This document shows, one piece after another, positions 23,732 to 33,049 of a stretch of DNA of 42,656 bases. This DNA is from Deltaproteobacteria bacterium. Its GTDB lineage: Bacteria; Myxococcota_A; UBA9042. Both the position numbers and the translations under genes were made by a program. How positions within the stretch are numbered: the stretch's first letter is position 1; each line of letters starts with the position of its first letter. The stretch lies in the NCBI GenBank assembly GCA_016875335.1, contig VGRO01000029.1, positions 1 through 42,656 on the forward strand, written 5' to 3'. The notes under the pieces are model-generated. The model ran no database searches and had not been told where the DNA came from. It was given only the letters and a program-made list of their open reading frames with translations.

Positions 23732-24880
23732 TCAGAACCTGCCGACCACCACCAGCCCGTCGGGCGTCGGCGCCACGGCAACGGTCGCTTTGCTCTGGTG
23801 CATCCACATCCAGGTGCCGACGCCCGCGCCCACCAGGCCCAGGCCGGTCATGGCCCAACCCACGACATAGTTGGTCTGGATGCGGTTGGCCTCGTCGACG
23901 GCCTGCTGGTGGGTCAAGCCGATGACCTTGCCGTGCGCGTCTTTCTGCGTCTGGGCGTAGTCCAGGTTCTGCTGGTCGCTGCGCGACTGCCACAACACGA
24001 CGCCGCCGCCGGCCAGGACGGCCGCCCCGACGCCGAGGACCACGAGCGGCGTCTTGCTGCGCTCAGGTGGCGCGGGTGCTGGAGCAGGTTTCGGCGACGG
24101 GCTCGGCGCGGGTGGCGTTGGCGCGACACTGGGCGTCGCGACGGCGGGCGGCTCGGCGGGGCGCTCCGTTGGTTTCTCGGCCGGCCGTTCCGGCGTCGTT
24201 TCGACCGGCTTTTCGACCGGAGGCTCAACCACCACGGGAGGGCGTGCCACGCACTCGTCGCGCCACGTCTGGACCTGGGCGCGGTCCTCGGCGTGGGCCG
24301 GTGCGGCGGCCAAGTACCTGTCGTAGGCTGCCAGGGCCTGGGGCAATTGTCCCGCAAGGTGATAGGCACGGGCCTGCTTGATGAGCCACGCGATCTTCTT
24401 GGGCTGCAACTTGATGGCCTCGGCCCACAGTCCCGCTGCCAGCGCATACTGCCCGGCCTTTTCGGCGCGACCTGCTTCGTCGGCCTTGAGTTCAGCGCGC
24501 TTGACCTGCAGCCCCTCGAGTTGGTTCTGCGCCTTGCCCTTGAGCACGGGGTCGAGGTCGGCGATCGCCAGCAATTCGCGGAAAAGCTCGTCGGCCTTTT
24601 CGACCTTGCCCGCCAGTTGGAAGGCCCGGGCGGCGTTGTAGAGGATGGGCCGTGCTTCTGGGTCCTGGCGCCAGATCTCAAGGAAAAGCTCGCCGGCCCT
24701 CTCGAAATTGCCGGCATCGAACTCCTTTTGCGCCGCCGAGATCAGCGCCAGGACCACCTTGCTCTTGCCGCCCGGGGCAGCGAGCAAGGGCCGGGCCACG
24801 GGCGCAATCACCAGCGTCGCCGCGAGCGCCGCGGCGACGAACGGCGCGCGTCGTCGGCAACGATCAATCCACAGTTTCAT
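23732..24880 (-). CDS. TPR-containing membrane-associated protein
   Basis: I choose ATG 24880 (382 aa); codons further upstream are the kinase tail read in another frame. Residues ~1-36 look like a signal peptide or N-terminal anchor (FVAAALAATLVIAPVARPLLAA). Residues ~40-200 contain several TPR-like repeats (FDAGNFERAGELFLEIWRQD, AYHLAGQLPQALAAYDRYL). A long Pro/Ala/Glu-rich linker follows, then one transmembrane helix near 275-295 (LVVLGVGAAVLAGGGVVLW) and a further hydrophobic patch near 345-360. It overlaps the kinase gene by 17 bp, so it may be a partner or substrate of that kinase. Such kinase/TPR pairs are common in myxobacteria. Confidence 0.8.
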   Translation of the reverse strand: MKLWIDRCRRRAPFVAAALAATLVIAPVARPLLAAPGGKSKVVLALISAAQKEFDAGNFERAGELFLEIWRQDPEARPILYNAARAFQLAGKVEKADELFRELLAIADLDPVLKGKAQNQLEGLQVKRAELKADEAGRAEKAGQYALAAGLWAEAIKLQPKKIAWLIKQARAYHLAGQLPQALAAYDRYLAAAPAHAEDRAQVQTWRDECVARPPVVVEPPVEKPVETTPERPAEKPTERPAEPPAVATPSVAPTPPAPSPSPKPAPAPAPPERSKTPLVVLGVGAAVLAGGGVVLWQSRSDQQNLDYAQTQKDAHGKVIGLTHQQAVDEANRIQTNYVVGWAMTGLGLVGAGVGTWMWMHQSKATVAVAPTPDGLVVVGRF

Positions 24881-26525
24881 AGCCTTGGGCCTTCTTCTTG
24901 GGCGCGGACGGCTTGGGCGCCTTGGGTTTGGACGGGGCCGTCGGCTTCGCGGGCTCAGCGGGTGCGGCGACTGTGGCCCCGGCATCCGGCGCAGGCGCTG
25001 TCGGCGCCGGACCAGGTCCGCTGGCCGCGTCGGCCGCTTGGTGGATCACTGGCGTCGCGGGCGCTGGCTGCGGCTGTGCGACGGCCGGTTGCGGCGCGAC
25101 AGCGGGTTGCGCCGGCCCTTCCGCCGCCGGTGGTGCAGCCGCCGGAGCACTGGCGGACGGCGCCGGCGCAGCGGCAGGCGGTGCTGGGCTCGGCGCTGGC
25201 GGGGACGGTCGGGTGGCCCACCAGCCAACAGCGGCGAGCGCCACAACGGCAGCGGTGGCGCCGGCGATCAGGCCGGCCTTGGCTTTCGGGGCTGCGATGG
25301 CTTCGGCGGTTGCGGATCCTGCCATGTACGTCGCACTGTGCTGGCCCACAGCGACGTCCGAATTGTGCCCCAGCGCGACATTGGACTTGTGGCCCGGCGG
25401 CGGCGCGGCGATCGTGGCGTCGGCGCTGCTGTCGTGCCCAGCGTTGGCCTGGCCCGCGCGTGCACGCAGGGCGTCGACGGCCGCACCGGCCAGGGTTTCG
25501 GCGTCCGAGGTCGCCGCACCACTGGGCGAGCGCACAACCCCGCGTTGGCTCTCCGTCAGTTTCGGTTGGCTGTCGGCCAAGTAGGGCGAAGTGACGTCGC
25601 CCTTCGGGGCCGTGCCAAGGTTGGTGTGGCTGGTCCACGACCCGCCGAGCACGGCCTCGATGGCCTGGCGCATCGCCTTGGCGTCCTGGTAGCGGTCGGC
25701 GGCCTTCTTGGCCATCGCCTTGGTCATCACCGCCACGTAGCCCTCGCTCAGGCGCACGCGCGCGGTCAGCCGCGGGTCCGGGATGTCTTCGGTGCAGTGC
25801 TTGTGCATCAGCGACAACACGTTGTCGCCGGCCTGGTACGGCGGATCGCCGGTCACCATGGCGTGCATCATGCAGCCAACGGCATACAGGTCGGCGGGCG
25901 GCGTGACTGCGGCGCCCTGCCACTGCTCGGGGGCCATGTACGCCGGCGTCCCCATGATGCGGCCGACATTGGTCAGCGCCGAGTTGCCGACGCGGGCGAG
26001 GCCGAAATCGAGCACCTTGGCGATGACGTCGTCGCCGCCGTCGTCGTTGAGGAACACGTTGCCCGGCTTCATGTCGCGGTGGACCAGTCCGAGCCCGTGG
26101 GCCTCGGTCAGGCTGCGCAGGATTTGCACGGTCAGGCGACCGGCTTCCTGCTCCGTCATGGCCTTGCCCTCGCGGGCCAGATCGCGCACGTGTTTGTCCA
26201 ACGGCTTGCCGACCAGCAACTCCATGGCCATGAAAAGCGCACCGTCGTCGGCCCGGCCGAAGTCGTAGATGCGAATGGTGTTGGTGCTGCGCAAGCCGGC
26301 CATCACCTTGGCCTCCTGCTCGAAGCGCGCGATGAACTCCTTGTCCTCGTCGTCGCCGACGATCATGAATTTGAGCGCGACTTTCTGCCCGGTCGCGGTG
26401 TGCTCCGCGGCGTACACCGCGCCCATGGCACCCTTGCCGACCACACCGGTGATGCGGTATCGGCCGACCACCACGTCGCCGATGTTGCGCCCGCTGGCCG
26501 ATGCCTTTGCGCCGTCGCTCGACAT
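24864..26525 (-). CDS. Membrane Ser/Thr protein kinase (Pkn/PknB type)
   Basis: ATG 26525 has GGGGAG upstream, giving 553 aa. All kinase motifs are present: glycine loop GVVGKGAMG (27-35), Lys52 in VALKF, HRDMKPGN (149-156, catalytic Asp151), DFG (173-175) and APE (198-200). The kinase domain covers ~22-290. A single transmembrane helix follows near 440-460 (AGLIAGATAAVVALAAVGWW), then a long Ala/Pro-rich tail, probably outside, with a Lys-rich end. No PASTA or other sensing domain is visible. It likely phosphorylates cytosolic targets in response to envelope signals. Confidence 0.93.
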   Translation of the reverse strand: MSSDGAKASASGRNIGDVVVGRYRITGVVGKGAMGAVYAAEHTATGQKVALKFMIVGDDEDKEFIARFEQEAKVMAGLRSTNTIRIYDFGRADDGALFMAMELLVGKPLDKHVRDLAREGKAMTEQEAGRLTVQILRSLTEAHGLGLVHRDMKPGNVFLNDDGGDDVIAKVLDFGLARVGNSALTNVGRIMGTPAYMAPEQWQGAAVTPPADLYAVGCMMHAMVTGDPPYQAGDNVLSLMHKHCTEDIPDPRLTARVRLSEGYVAVMTKAMAKKAADRYQDAKAMRQAIEAVLGGSWTSHTNLGTAPKGDVTSPYLADSQPKLTESQRGVVRSPSGAATSDAETLAGAAVDALRARAGQANAGHDSSADATIAAPPPGHKSNVALGHNSDVAVGQHSATYMAGSATAEAIAAPKAKAGLIAGATAAVVALAAVGWWATRPSPPAPSPAPPAAAPAPSASAPAAAPPAAEGPAQPAVAPQPAVAQPQPAPATPVIHQAADAASGPGPAPTAPAPDAGATVAAPAEPAKPTAPSKPKAPKPSAPKKKAQGYETVD

Positions 26526-27015
26526 GTCCGAACTCCCCCGCGACCGTGTGCGGCCCCGCATGGCGACTACGACACGCGGGCGCAAGGCGGCGCAAGGATA
26601 GAACGGCGAACGCAAGGCCGCAAATTGGCGATCGCGACGGCCCAACCCCGGGCGTCCCCCGGGTGGGTTCCTGAAACGGGGTCTGGCCCCGGCTTGCGAC
26701 CCTGCGACGCCTGGTGCTCCAGCAGCGTGGACGCGCAGGTAACAATTACAATGCCTTGCCTGCGCAGGGCTGGAAATCTACAGGCAAGCACGGGCGCGGC
26801 TGGGCCATAGGGCTTCCGCATTCGCTCGGACCCCTTTTGTGGATCCGCACCCCGGTCCGCCTCCGGTCGTTGTCAAACCGCGCTCCGATTCGTAGACTGC
26901 CGGCCATGTTTGCCTTCCGCGGCCCGCTCCAACCGACCCGATGAAAGGCGGTCCGCTGCCACTGCGCGCGGACTGCGGGGCGCCAACGGCCCGCTTGCCC
27001 CAAATGGACCATGCC
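26526..27015. other. 490-bp intergenic region between divergent kinase and Cys-rich lipoprotein genes
   Basis: No convincing gene lies here. It contains repeat copy B (26666-26773) and must hold promoters for both flanking genes, but I find no clear -35/-10 pair. In-frame ATGs at 26941 and 27004 could extend the lipoprotein by 25 or 4 residues. Confidence 0.6.
26666..26773 (+). repeat. Interspersed intergenic repeat, copy B
   Basis: This is the partner of copy A at 13083-13191, same orientation, with one single-base gap between them. The conserved right part GCAGGTAACAATTACA followed by GCCTTGCCTGCGCAGGGC includes a short hairpin (GCCTTGCC/GCGCAGGGC-like). Both copies lie between genes and carry no open frame that looks coding. 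Confidence 0.75.
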
Positions 27016-30000
27016 ATGCTGATTTCCCCGCTCGCTCGCTCCGCGGCCCTATGTGCGCTCTTGCTGTGTGCATGCGAGGTCAAGGTCCTCGATGCCGACC
27101 AGTTCGCGGCGGCCGACTCCGATGCCGCAGCCGGCGAAGACGCGGCCGTTGAAACGGCGGACGGCGAGGTTGCTGGCGACGGCGCGCCCACCGATACAGC
27201 CAGCGCGCCGTGCCCGGCCGGCTGCGACGACCTGAACCCATGCACCGTCGACGAATGCACGGGCCCCGGTCAGTGCGCGCACACCCCCAGCGCCGGGGGC
27301 GCCTGCGACGACGGCAACGCGTGCACGGTGGGCGACAGTTGCGCGGCGGGGGGGTGCGTGGCCGGCAAGCCCAAGGACTGCACCTCGGAGGATCCGTGCC
27401 TGGTCAGCAAGTGCGACCCGACCCAGGCCGGCAAGTGCAAGTTGACCGAGGCCGATGACGGCACTGCTTGCAACGACCAAAGCGCGTGCAGCGAGTCCGA
27501 CAAGTGCAAGGGCGGCGCCTGCAAGGGCACGCCGTTGGCATGCAAGGACGACAACCCGTGCACGACGGATGCCTGCGACGCGGTCAAGGGCTGCGTGTTC
27601 GCCAAGGCCGACGGCAAGCCGTGCGACGACGACAACCCGTGCACCCTCGGCGACGCCTGCAGTGACGGCGCCTGCAAGGAGGGCAAGGCGAAAGAGTGCA
27701 TCAGCCCCGACCCGTGCTACAGCAGCAAGTGCAGCCTCGCCACCGGGGGTTGCAAGTTGACTGAGATCGCCGAGGGCGAGGGCTGCAATGACGGCAACCA
27801 ATGCACCGAAAAGGACGTGTGCAAGGGCGGCAACTGCAAGGGGGCCGTCATCGGGTGCGACGACAAGAACCCATGCACTTCTGACAGTTGCGACGCCAAG
27901 GCTGGTTGCGTTGCGGCGCCGGCTGCCGGTCCCTGCGACGACTTGAACCCGTGCACCACCAAGGACGCATGCGCCAATGGCCAATGCGCGGGCGCCCCTG
28001 CCGAAGCCTCCGCCACCTGCGACGACGCCAACCCGTGCACGGCGGACGGCTGCGACCCCAAATCGGGCTGCACCCACGGCGCGGCGAGCGGACCGTGCAA
28101 CGACGGCAACCCCTGCACCGATGGTGACGCGTGCAAGCAAGGCAAGTGCACCGCGGGCGCCAACACCTGTTCGTGCCAGGTGGACGCCGATTGCGCCAAA
28201 GAGGAGGACGGCGACCTGTGCAACGGCACGCTCTACTGCGACAAGTCCGAGGCGAGCCCCAAGTGCAAAGTGCTGGAGAAATCGGTGGTCGTGTGCGACG
28301 CCAAGGCCAACACGCCGTGCAGCATCGCCAAGTGTGACGCCAAGTCGGGCAAATGCGCCGCGGTTGCGGCGGCCGAGGGCAAGGCCTGTGACGCCGACGG
28401 CAGCGTTTGCACCCAATTCGACAGCTGCGCCGCCGGCCTGTGCAAGCCCGGTGCGGTGTTGCAATGCGACGACAAGAACCCGTGCACGACCGACGCCTGC
28501 GACTCGGCCAAGGGCTGTGCGTTCACCGCCAACACCGCTGCGTGCGACGCGGACGGCGACGCCTGCACTGCTGGCGACAAATGCCAGGACAAGGTGTGCC
28601 TCGCGGGCGGCAAGAAGGTGTGCGACGACAACGAAGTTTGCACCGCCGACAGTTGCGACCCCAAGACCGGCAGTTGCGTCTTTGCAGGCGGCGGCCAGGA
28701 AGGACAGGCGTGCAACGCCGACAGTTCGGCGTGCACCGACGGCGACAAGTGCACCGCGGGCAAGTGCACCGCTGGCCCCCTGAAAAACTGCAACGACAAC
28801 AACGCCTGCACTACCGACAGTTGCGACGCCAAGGCCGGATGCCAAAACGTGCCGAGCACCGCCCCTTGCGACGACGGCAACGCATGCACCAGCGGCGACC
28901 AGTGCGCTCAAGGCAAGTGCAGCGGCAGCGCCGTCAACGTGGCGGTGCTGTGCGACGACAAGAACGGCTGCACCACCGACACGTGCGACCCGGCCAAAGG
29001 CTGTGCGTACGCCAACAACACGGCAGCGTGCGAGGATGGCAACGTGTGTACCACCGGCGACGTCTGCGCGAGCGGCAAGTGCGTCGCAGGCGCATCGCAG
29101 TGCAGCTGCCAGAGCGACACTGATTGCCCCGATGACGGCAACAAGTGCAATGGGACACCGTATTGCGACAAGGCGGCGCCCCCATTCGCGTGCAAGACAA
29201 AACCCGGAACACCGGTGAGCTGCTCCACTGCCAATGACACCGCGTGCGCCGTCAACTCGTGCGACGCGCCGACGGGCAAGTGCAACATGCAGGCGACCAA
29301 CAACAGCAAGGCCTGCGACGACGGCAGCGCCTGCACCACAGGCGAGACGTGCACGGCCGGCGCCTGCAAGCCGGCGGCTGCCGTGGCGTGCGATGACAAC
29401 CAGATCTGTACAACCGATGCCTGCGATCCCAAGGTGGGGTGCACGTACGTGGCGAACACGGCAGCGTGCACCGACAACAACGCCTGCACGGTCGGCGATG
29501 CGTGCAAGACCGGGTCGTGTTTCGCGGGGACACAGGTCACCTGCGACGACAAGAACGCCTGCACCACCGACCTGTGCGATAAGACCACCGGCTGCAAGAG
29601 CACTGCCAACACCAGCCCGTGCAACGACGGAAGCGCCTGCACTGCCAACGAATTCTGCTCGGGCGGCAAGTGCGGGTCCGGCAACGCTGTCGCGTGCAAC
29701 GATGGCAACCCGTGCACCAGCGACGGCTGCGATCCTGCCTCCGGTTGCTTCGCCACGGGCCATCCGGACGGCTCACTGTGCACCGACAACAACCCCTGCA
29801 CGGCGGGCGACGGGTGCAAGTCGGCGATGTGCCAGACCACTGGTCCCACTGTCTGCGACGACAAGAACGCCTGCACCAACGATACTTGCGACGCATCCAA
29901 GGGCGGCTGCCAGTACGCGCCCAAGGCCGGTGCCCCCTGCGAGGACGGCGACAAGTGCACGGGCAACAGCGCGGCCCCGGATGCCTGCTCAGCCCAGGGC

Positions 30001-32457
30001 CAGTGCACCCCGGGCGCGAAGGTGGTTTGCAACGACGGCAACCCGTGTACCGACGACATCTGCACCCCGTCGGCAGGTTGCACCTCCGCCCCCAACGTCG
30101 TGCCCTGCGACGACGGGCAACCGTGTACGCTGCAAGACAAATGCAGCAACGGCAAATGCGCAGGCACGCCAGGGGCGCCCGATGTCGACGGCGATGGCTA
30201 CAAGACGGCCGCGTGCTCTGGAGGCAACGACTGCAACGACAACGACAAGCTCGTCAACCCTGGGGCAAAGGAAGACTGCGCGACCCCGGCGGACGACAAC
30301 TGCATCAATGGCACCAACGAGCAGAATGCCCAGAACTGCACGGCCTTCGCCTTCGACGGCGACGGCGACGGCTTCGGGCAACAGTCGGCGAGCGGCGCCT
30401 GGAATTCCCAATGCTGGTGCTTGCCGCCCACCGGTACCGCGTTCAGCGCCTCTACGGCCAAGAAGTCCGACTGCGACGACGGCAACAAGGCCGTGAACCC
30501 AGGCGCCACCGAGGACTGCGCGACACCACAAGACGACGACTGCAACGGCATTGCCAACAGCGTCGGAGCCAAGAATTGCCAGCAGTTCTACCAGGACAAT
30601 GACTCCGATGGCTACTACGCTGTTGGGGCGGCGAGCCAGTGTCAGTGTTCCGCGGGCAACGGCTACACCGGGGTCAAGCCGGGCGACTGCGACGACAAAA
30701 ACGCCGACGCCAGCCCGGACCGCCCCGAGGACTGCAAGACCCCCTTCGACGACGACTGCAACGGCAGCATCAATGGCAAGGACGCCACCGGTTGCACGAC
30801 CTACTTTCTCGACGGCGATCAAGATGGCTTCTATTCCGGCGCCGCTGGCAACACGCAATCGCAGTGCTGGTGCGCCCCGAGCGGCAAGTACAGCGCCAAG
30901 GCCAGCTTTTCAGGCGACTGCGACGACGCCAACTGGGGCAAGGCCCCCAATCAACCAGAGGTCTGCGACGGCCAGGACAACAACTGCAGCGGCGCGGCGG
31001 ACGAAAACTGCGATGACGACGGAGACGGCCACTGCGACGCGACCAAGCCGATGACCGCCGACGCGCTGTGCAAGGAGTCCATCAAGCCCGGCGAGTTTGG
31101 CGCCGGCGATCTGGGCCGCGTCCTGATCATGGCGGGCGCGAGCGCCACTTCCTCATTGCCGAGCAGTTTGCGGACGATGATCAACCGACACTATGTCTTC
31201 GAGGGCGTGGACATCCGCTACGTCACGGCCGGCAACGGCCTGCCAAGCTTGAACGACCTGCGGCGCTGGTCGACGGTCGTGCTGGTCAACGACGGCAGCG
31301 CGGCCTACGAGGACCCCGCCGCCTTGGGCGACCTGCTGCATGCGTTCGTCCAAGAGGGGGGCGGCCTGCTGCTGTACGGCCAGTTTCCGCAGGCCGGCTA
31401 CGTCGTCGCCGGGGCCCTTGCGACCGCTGGCCTGCCGCTGACAGGCAATGGCACCGTGGCCAACGACGGGCTGACGCTGTCCACCGGCAGCACATCCTCG
31501 CCCACTGGTTCGGCGCTGTGCCAGGACGGCAACAGCCCCACCAGCAGCTTGGTAGGCGGCGACTCGCTCGGCACGCTCAAGTACACCTTCGGTGTCAGCC
31601 TCGCGGCAAACTGGACTGGGCACGCCTGGGTGTCGGTCGGCGGCGCATTGCCCTTCCTTGCCCACCGGCAACTGGGTCTTGGGCGCATCGTGGTGATCAA
31701 CGCCTTGAGCGTCAACGCCATTGCCAAGATGAATCAGATCCCGCGCACCGCCGCCCGCTGGCTGACCCGCGGATGGGGGACGGATTGCAACGACGACGAC
31801 GCGATGTTCAGGCCGGGGTCGGTGTACGACACAGGGTGCAACGGCAAGGATGAGGATTGCAGCGGCTTCGACAATTGCAGCACCGTGTGCTCGCCGATCG
31901 ACGACATCGACGCTGCGAGCGGCTGGGAGGAGTTCACCGCAGACGCCGACCCCGACACGGCCGTGCCCAACATCGGGTCGGGTGCGCCTGTCGGCACCAA
32001 TACGGCCTGGAAAGCGACCGGCTGGGCCGACGCCAACTTCGTCAGCACCAAACAACTGGGGATGTGCTTTGGCCAACCGGACGAACCCGCCGCGACCACC
32101 AAGCTGCCCGAGTATCCAGACACCGGCACCAAATGGTATGTGGCGCGCAAATCGTTCAACGTCGCCACGGCGAGCACCAAACTCGAGTTCCGCTATCGGT
32201 ACCTGCCCGACGCTTTCGAAAACGTGGGCAGCACGGATCGGTATGCGATTCGGCTTGACACGACGGCGCTCAAGCTGCTCGACGTGAACCCGACCACCAA
32301 GCCCGTCAGCGGTGGCTGGCACACCAAATCGGTGCCGCTCGGCGTTGCTCTGTCACCGGGCGCACATACGATCTACTTGTTCTTCCGGACGGGCGACGGC
32401 AAGTTCAACAACGGCGCGGGTGCGGTGTTCGACCAGTTCCGAACCTGTACCCAATAG
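27016..32457 (+). CDS. Giant Cys-rich repeat lipoprotein with MopE-type metal-binding motifs
   Basis: From ATG 27016 the protein has 1813 aa and begins with a lipoprotein signal ending in LLLCAC (lipobox), so it is lipid-anchored, probably at the outer membrane or cell surface. Residues ~60-1050 are dozens of Cys-rich units of two alternating kinds, CDDKNPCTTDACD-x-GC and CNDGSACTxGDxCxxGxC. About 1055-1345 holds four MopE-like motifs (DCDDGNKAVNPGATEDC type), and a fifth lies near 1588-1620. Between them, ~1355-1580 resembles a ThuA/glutamine-amidotransferase-like Rossmann domain (GRVLIMAGAS, EGGGLLLYGQFP). The last ~180 residues look like a beta-sandwich. The Cys units probably form disulfides; metal binding is inferred from MopE. 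The neighbouring c-type-cytochrome lipoprotein gene is convergent. Confidence 0.88.
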   Translation: MLISPLARSAALCALLLCACEVKVLDADQFAAADSDAAAGEDAAVETADGEVAGDGAPTDTASAPCPAGCDDLNPCTVDECTGPGQCAHTPSAGGACDDGNACTVGDSCAAGGCVAGKPKDCTSEDPCLVSKCDPTQAGKCKLTEADDGTACNDQSACSESDKCKGGACKGTPLACKDDNPCTTDACDAVKGCVFAKADGKPCDDDNPCTLGDACSDGACKEGKAKECISPDPCYSSKCSLATGGCKLTEIAEGEGCNDGNQCTEKDVCKGGNCKGAVIGCDDKNPCTSDSCDAKAGCVAAPAAGPCDDLNPCTTKDACANGQCAGAPAEASATCDDANPCTADGCDPKSGCTHGAASGPCNDGNPCTDGDACKQGKCTAGANTCSCQVDADCAKEEDGDLCNGTLYCDKSEASPKCKVLEKSVVVCDAKANTPCSIAKCDAKSGKCAAVAAAEGKACDADGSVCTQFDSCAAGLCKPGAVLQCDDKNPCTTDACDSAKGCAFTANTAACDADGDACTAGDKCQDKVCLAGGKKVCDDNEVCTADSCDPKTGSCVFAGGGQEGQACNADSSACTDGDKCTAGKCTAGPLKNCNDNNACTTDSCDAKAGCQNVPSTAPCDDGNACTSGDQCAQGKCSGSAVNVAVLCDDKNGCTTDTCDPAKGCAYANNTAACEDGNVCTTGDVCASGKCVAGASQCSCQSDTDCPDDGNKCNGTPYCDKAAPPFACKTKPGTPVSCSTANDTACAVNSCDAPTGKCNMQATNNSKACDDGSACTTGETCTAGACKPAAAVACDDNQICTTDACDPKVGCTYVANTAACTDNNACTVGDACKTGSCFAGTQVTCDDKNACTTDLCDKTTGCKSTANTSPCNDGSACTANEFCSGGKCGSGNAVACNDGNPCTSDGCDPASGCFATGHPDGSLCTDNNPCTAGDGCKSAMCQTTGPTVCDDKNACTNDTCDASKGGCQYAPKAGAPCEDGDKCTGNSAAPDACSAQGQCTPGAKVVCNDGNPCTDDICTPSAGCTSAPNVVPCDDGQPCTLQDKCSNGKCAGTPGAPDVDGDGYKTAACSGGNDCNDNDKLVNPGAKEDCATPADDNCINGTNEQNAQNCTAFAFDGDGDGFGQQSASGAWNSQCWCLPPTGTAFSASTAKKSDCDDGNKAVNPGATEDCATPQDDDCNGIANSVGAKNCQQFYQDNDSDGYYAVGAASQCQCSAGNGYTGVKPGDCDDKNADASPDRPEDCKTPFDDDCNGSINGKDATGCTTYFLDGDQDGFYSGAAGNTQSQCWCAPSGKYSAKASFSGDCDDANWGKAPNQPEVCDGQDNNCSGAADENCDDDGDGHCDATKPMTADALCKESIKPGEFGAGDLGRVLIMAGASATSSLPSSLRTMINRHYVFEGVDIRYVTAGNGLPSLNDLRRWSTVVLVNDGSAAYEDPAALGDLLHAFVQEGGGLLLYGQFPQAGYVVAGALATAGLPLTGNGTVANDGLTLSTGSTSSPTGSALCQDGNSPTSSLVGGDSLGTLKYTFGVSLAANWTGHAWVSVGGALPFLAHRQLGLGRIVVINALSVNAIAKMNQIPRTAARWLTRGWGTDCNDDDAMFRPGSVYDTGCNGKDEDCSGFDNCSTVCSPIDDIDAASGWEEFTADADPDTAVPNIGSGAPVGTNTAWKATGWADANFVSTKQLGMCFGQPDEPAATTKLPEYPDTGTKWYVARKSFNVATASTKLEFRYRYLPDAFENVGSTDRYAIRLDTTALKLLDVNPTTKPVSGGWHTKSVPLGVALSPGAHTIYLFFRTGDGKFNNGAGAVFDQFRTCTQ

Positions 32458-32471
32458 GCTGCTCCGGCCGT

Positions 32472-32816
32472 TCATTTGGCCCCGCAGGCCAACCATTGCG
32501 CCAGCTTGTCGCGCTCAGCCCGCGGCGGATCGTCCGGCCCTGGGGGCATGGTCGTATTGCCGGCGGCAGCGTTGACGAACACCCGCTGCAGGTTGGCCTG
32601 CACAGCTTCGCGGTTGTTGAGCGCGCGCGAGCTGTAGCCGTTCGGTCCGCCGTGACAGCGCACGCACCACTGGGCCATGAACCCACTGCCGAAATTGTCC
32701 CAGGTCAGCGCTGTCCCCTGCGGCGGGCACGGGTAGTCCGACGGTTCGTCGAAATCCATGCAGCCGGTCGCCACTGCGGCTGCAGCTGCCAGGCAACCGG
32801 CGAGTTTTCCTGACAT
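32472..32816 (-). CDS. Small cytochrome-c-like lipoprotein
   Basis: ATG 32816 gives 114 aa starting with a lipoprotein signal (AAAAAVATGC, lipidated Cys19). One haem-c motif CVRCH (51-55) and a possible axial Met in TTMPPGPDDP (Met90) follow, the pattern of single-haem domains fused to or near outer-membrane proteins in this group. Only one CxxCH is present. It would carry electrons or act as a structural haem lipoprotein in the envelope. An upstream in-frame ATG at 32867 would add 17 basic residues before the signal and is less likely. Confidence 0.78.
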   Translation of the reverse strand: MSGKLAGCLAAAAAVATGCMDFDEPSDYPCPPQGTALTWDNFGSGFMAQWCVRCHGGPNGYSSRALNNREAVQANLQRVFVNAAAGNTTMPPGPDDPPRAERDKLAQWLACGAK

Positions 32817-33049
32817 TGCCCTACCCCCTCCCGCCGGCCGCCGCGGGCGGCGGGATTGTAGCGACACCGGGGCCGGCCGGCCACTGGCGGCACGTGCGAC
32901 GAATCATGTGCGGTTGCAATGAGTTCGACCGTCAGTTGCCGACCGCCTTCCCTCGCGACCGCGTCCTGTCCTACACTGCGCGCCTCAACCGCGCTGGCCT
33001 TCGCACCGGCCGCCGCCCGACCCGAACCCGCAGCTAGGAGCCCCGCACC

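Noticed and set aside
24645..26810. Long plus-strand frame opposite the kinase and TPR genes
   Set aside because: The minus strand encodes all kinase motifs in order; the plus-strand peptide is Gly/Arg/His-rich with no domain.
27049..29763. A 904-codon open frame on the minus strand inside the Cys-rich lipoprotein gene
   Set aside because: It mirrors the Cys repeats (Ala/Val/Arg-rich periodic peptide) and arises from high GC and repeated codons; the plus-strand product has a signal peptide and clear domains.
27200..30170. Regular DNA repeats suggesting a CRISPR array
   Set aside because: The periodicity is codon-based, imperfect and encodes Cys modules in one long frame; there are no identical repeats with unique spacers and no cas genes.
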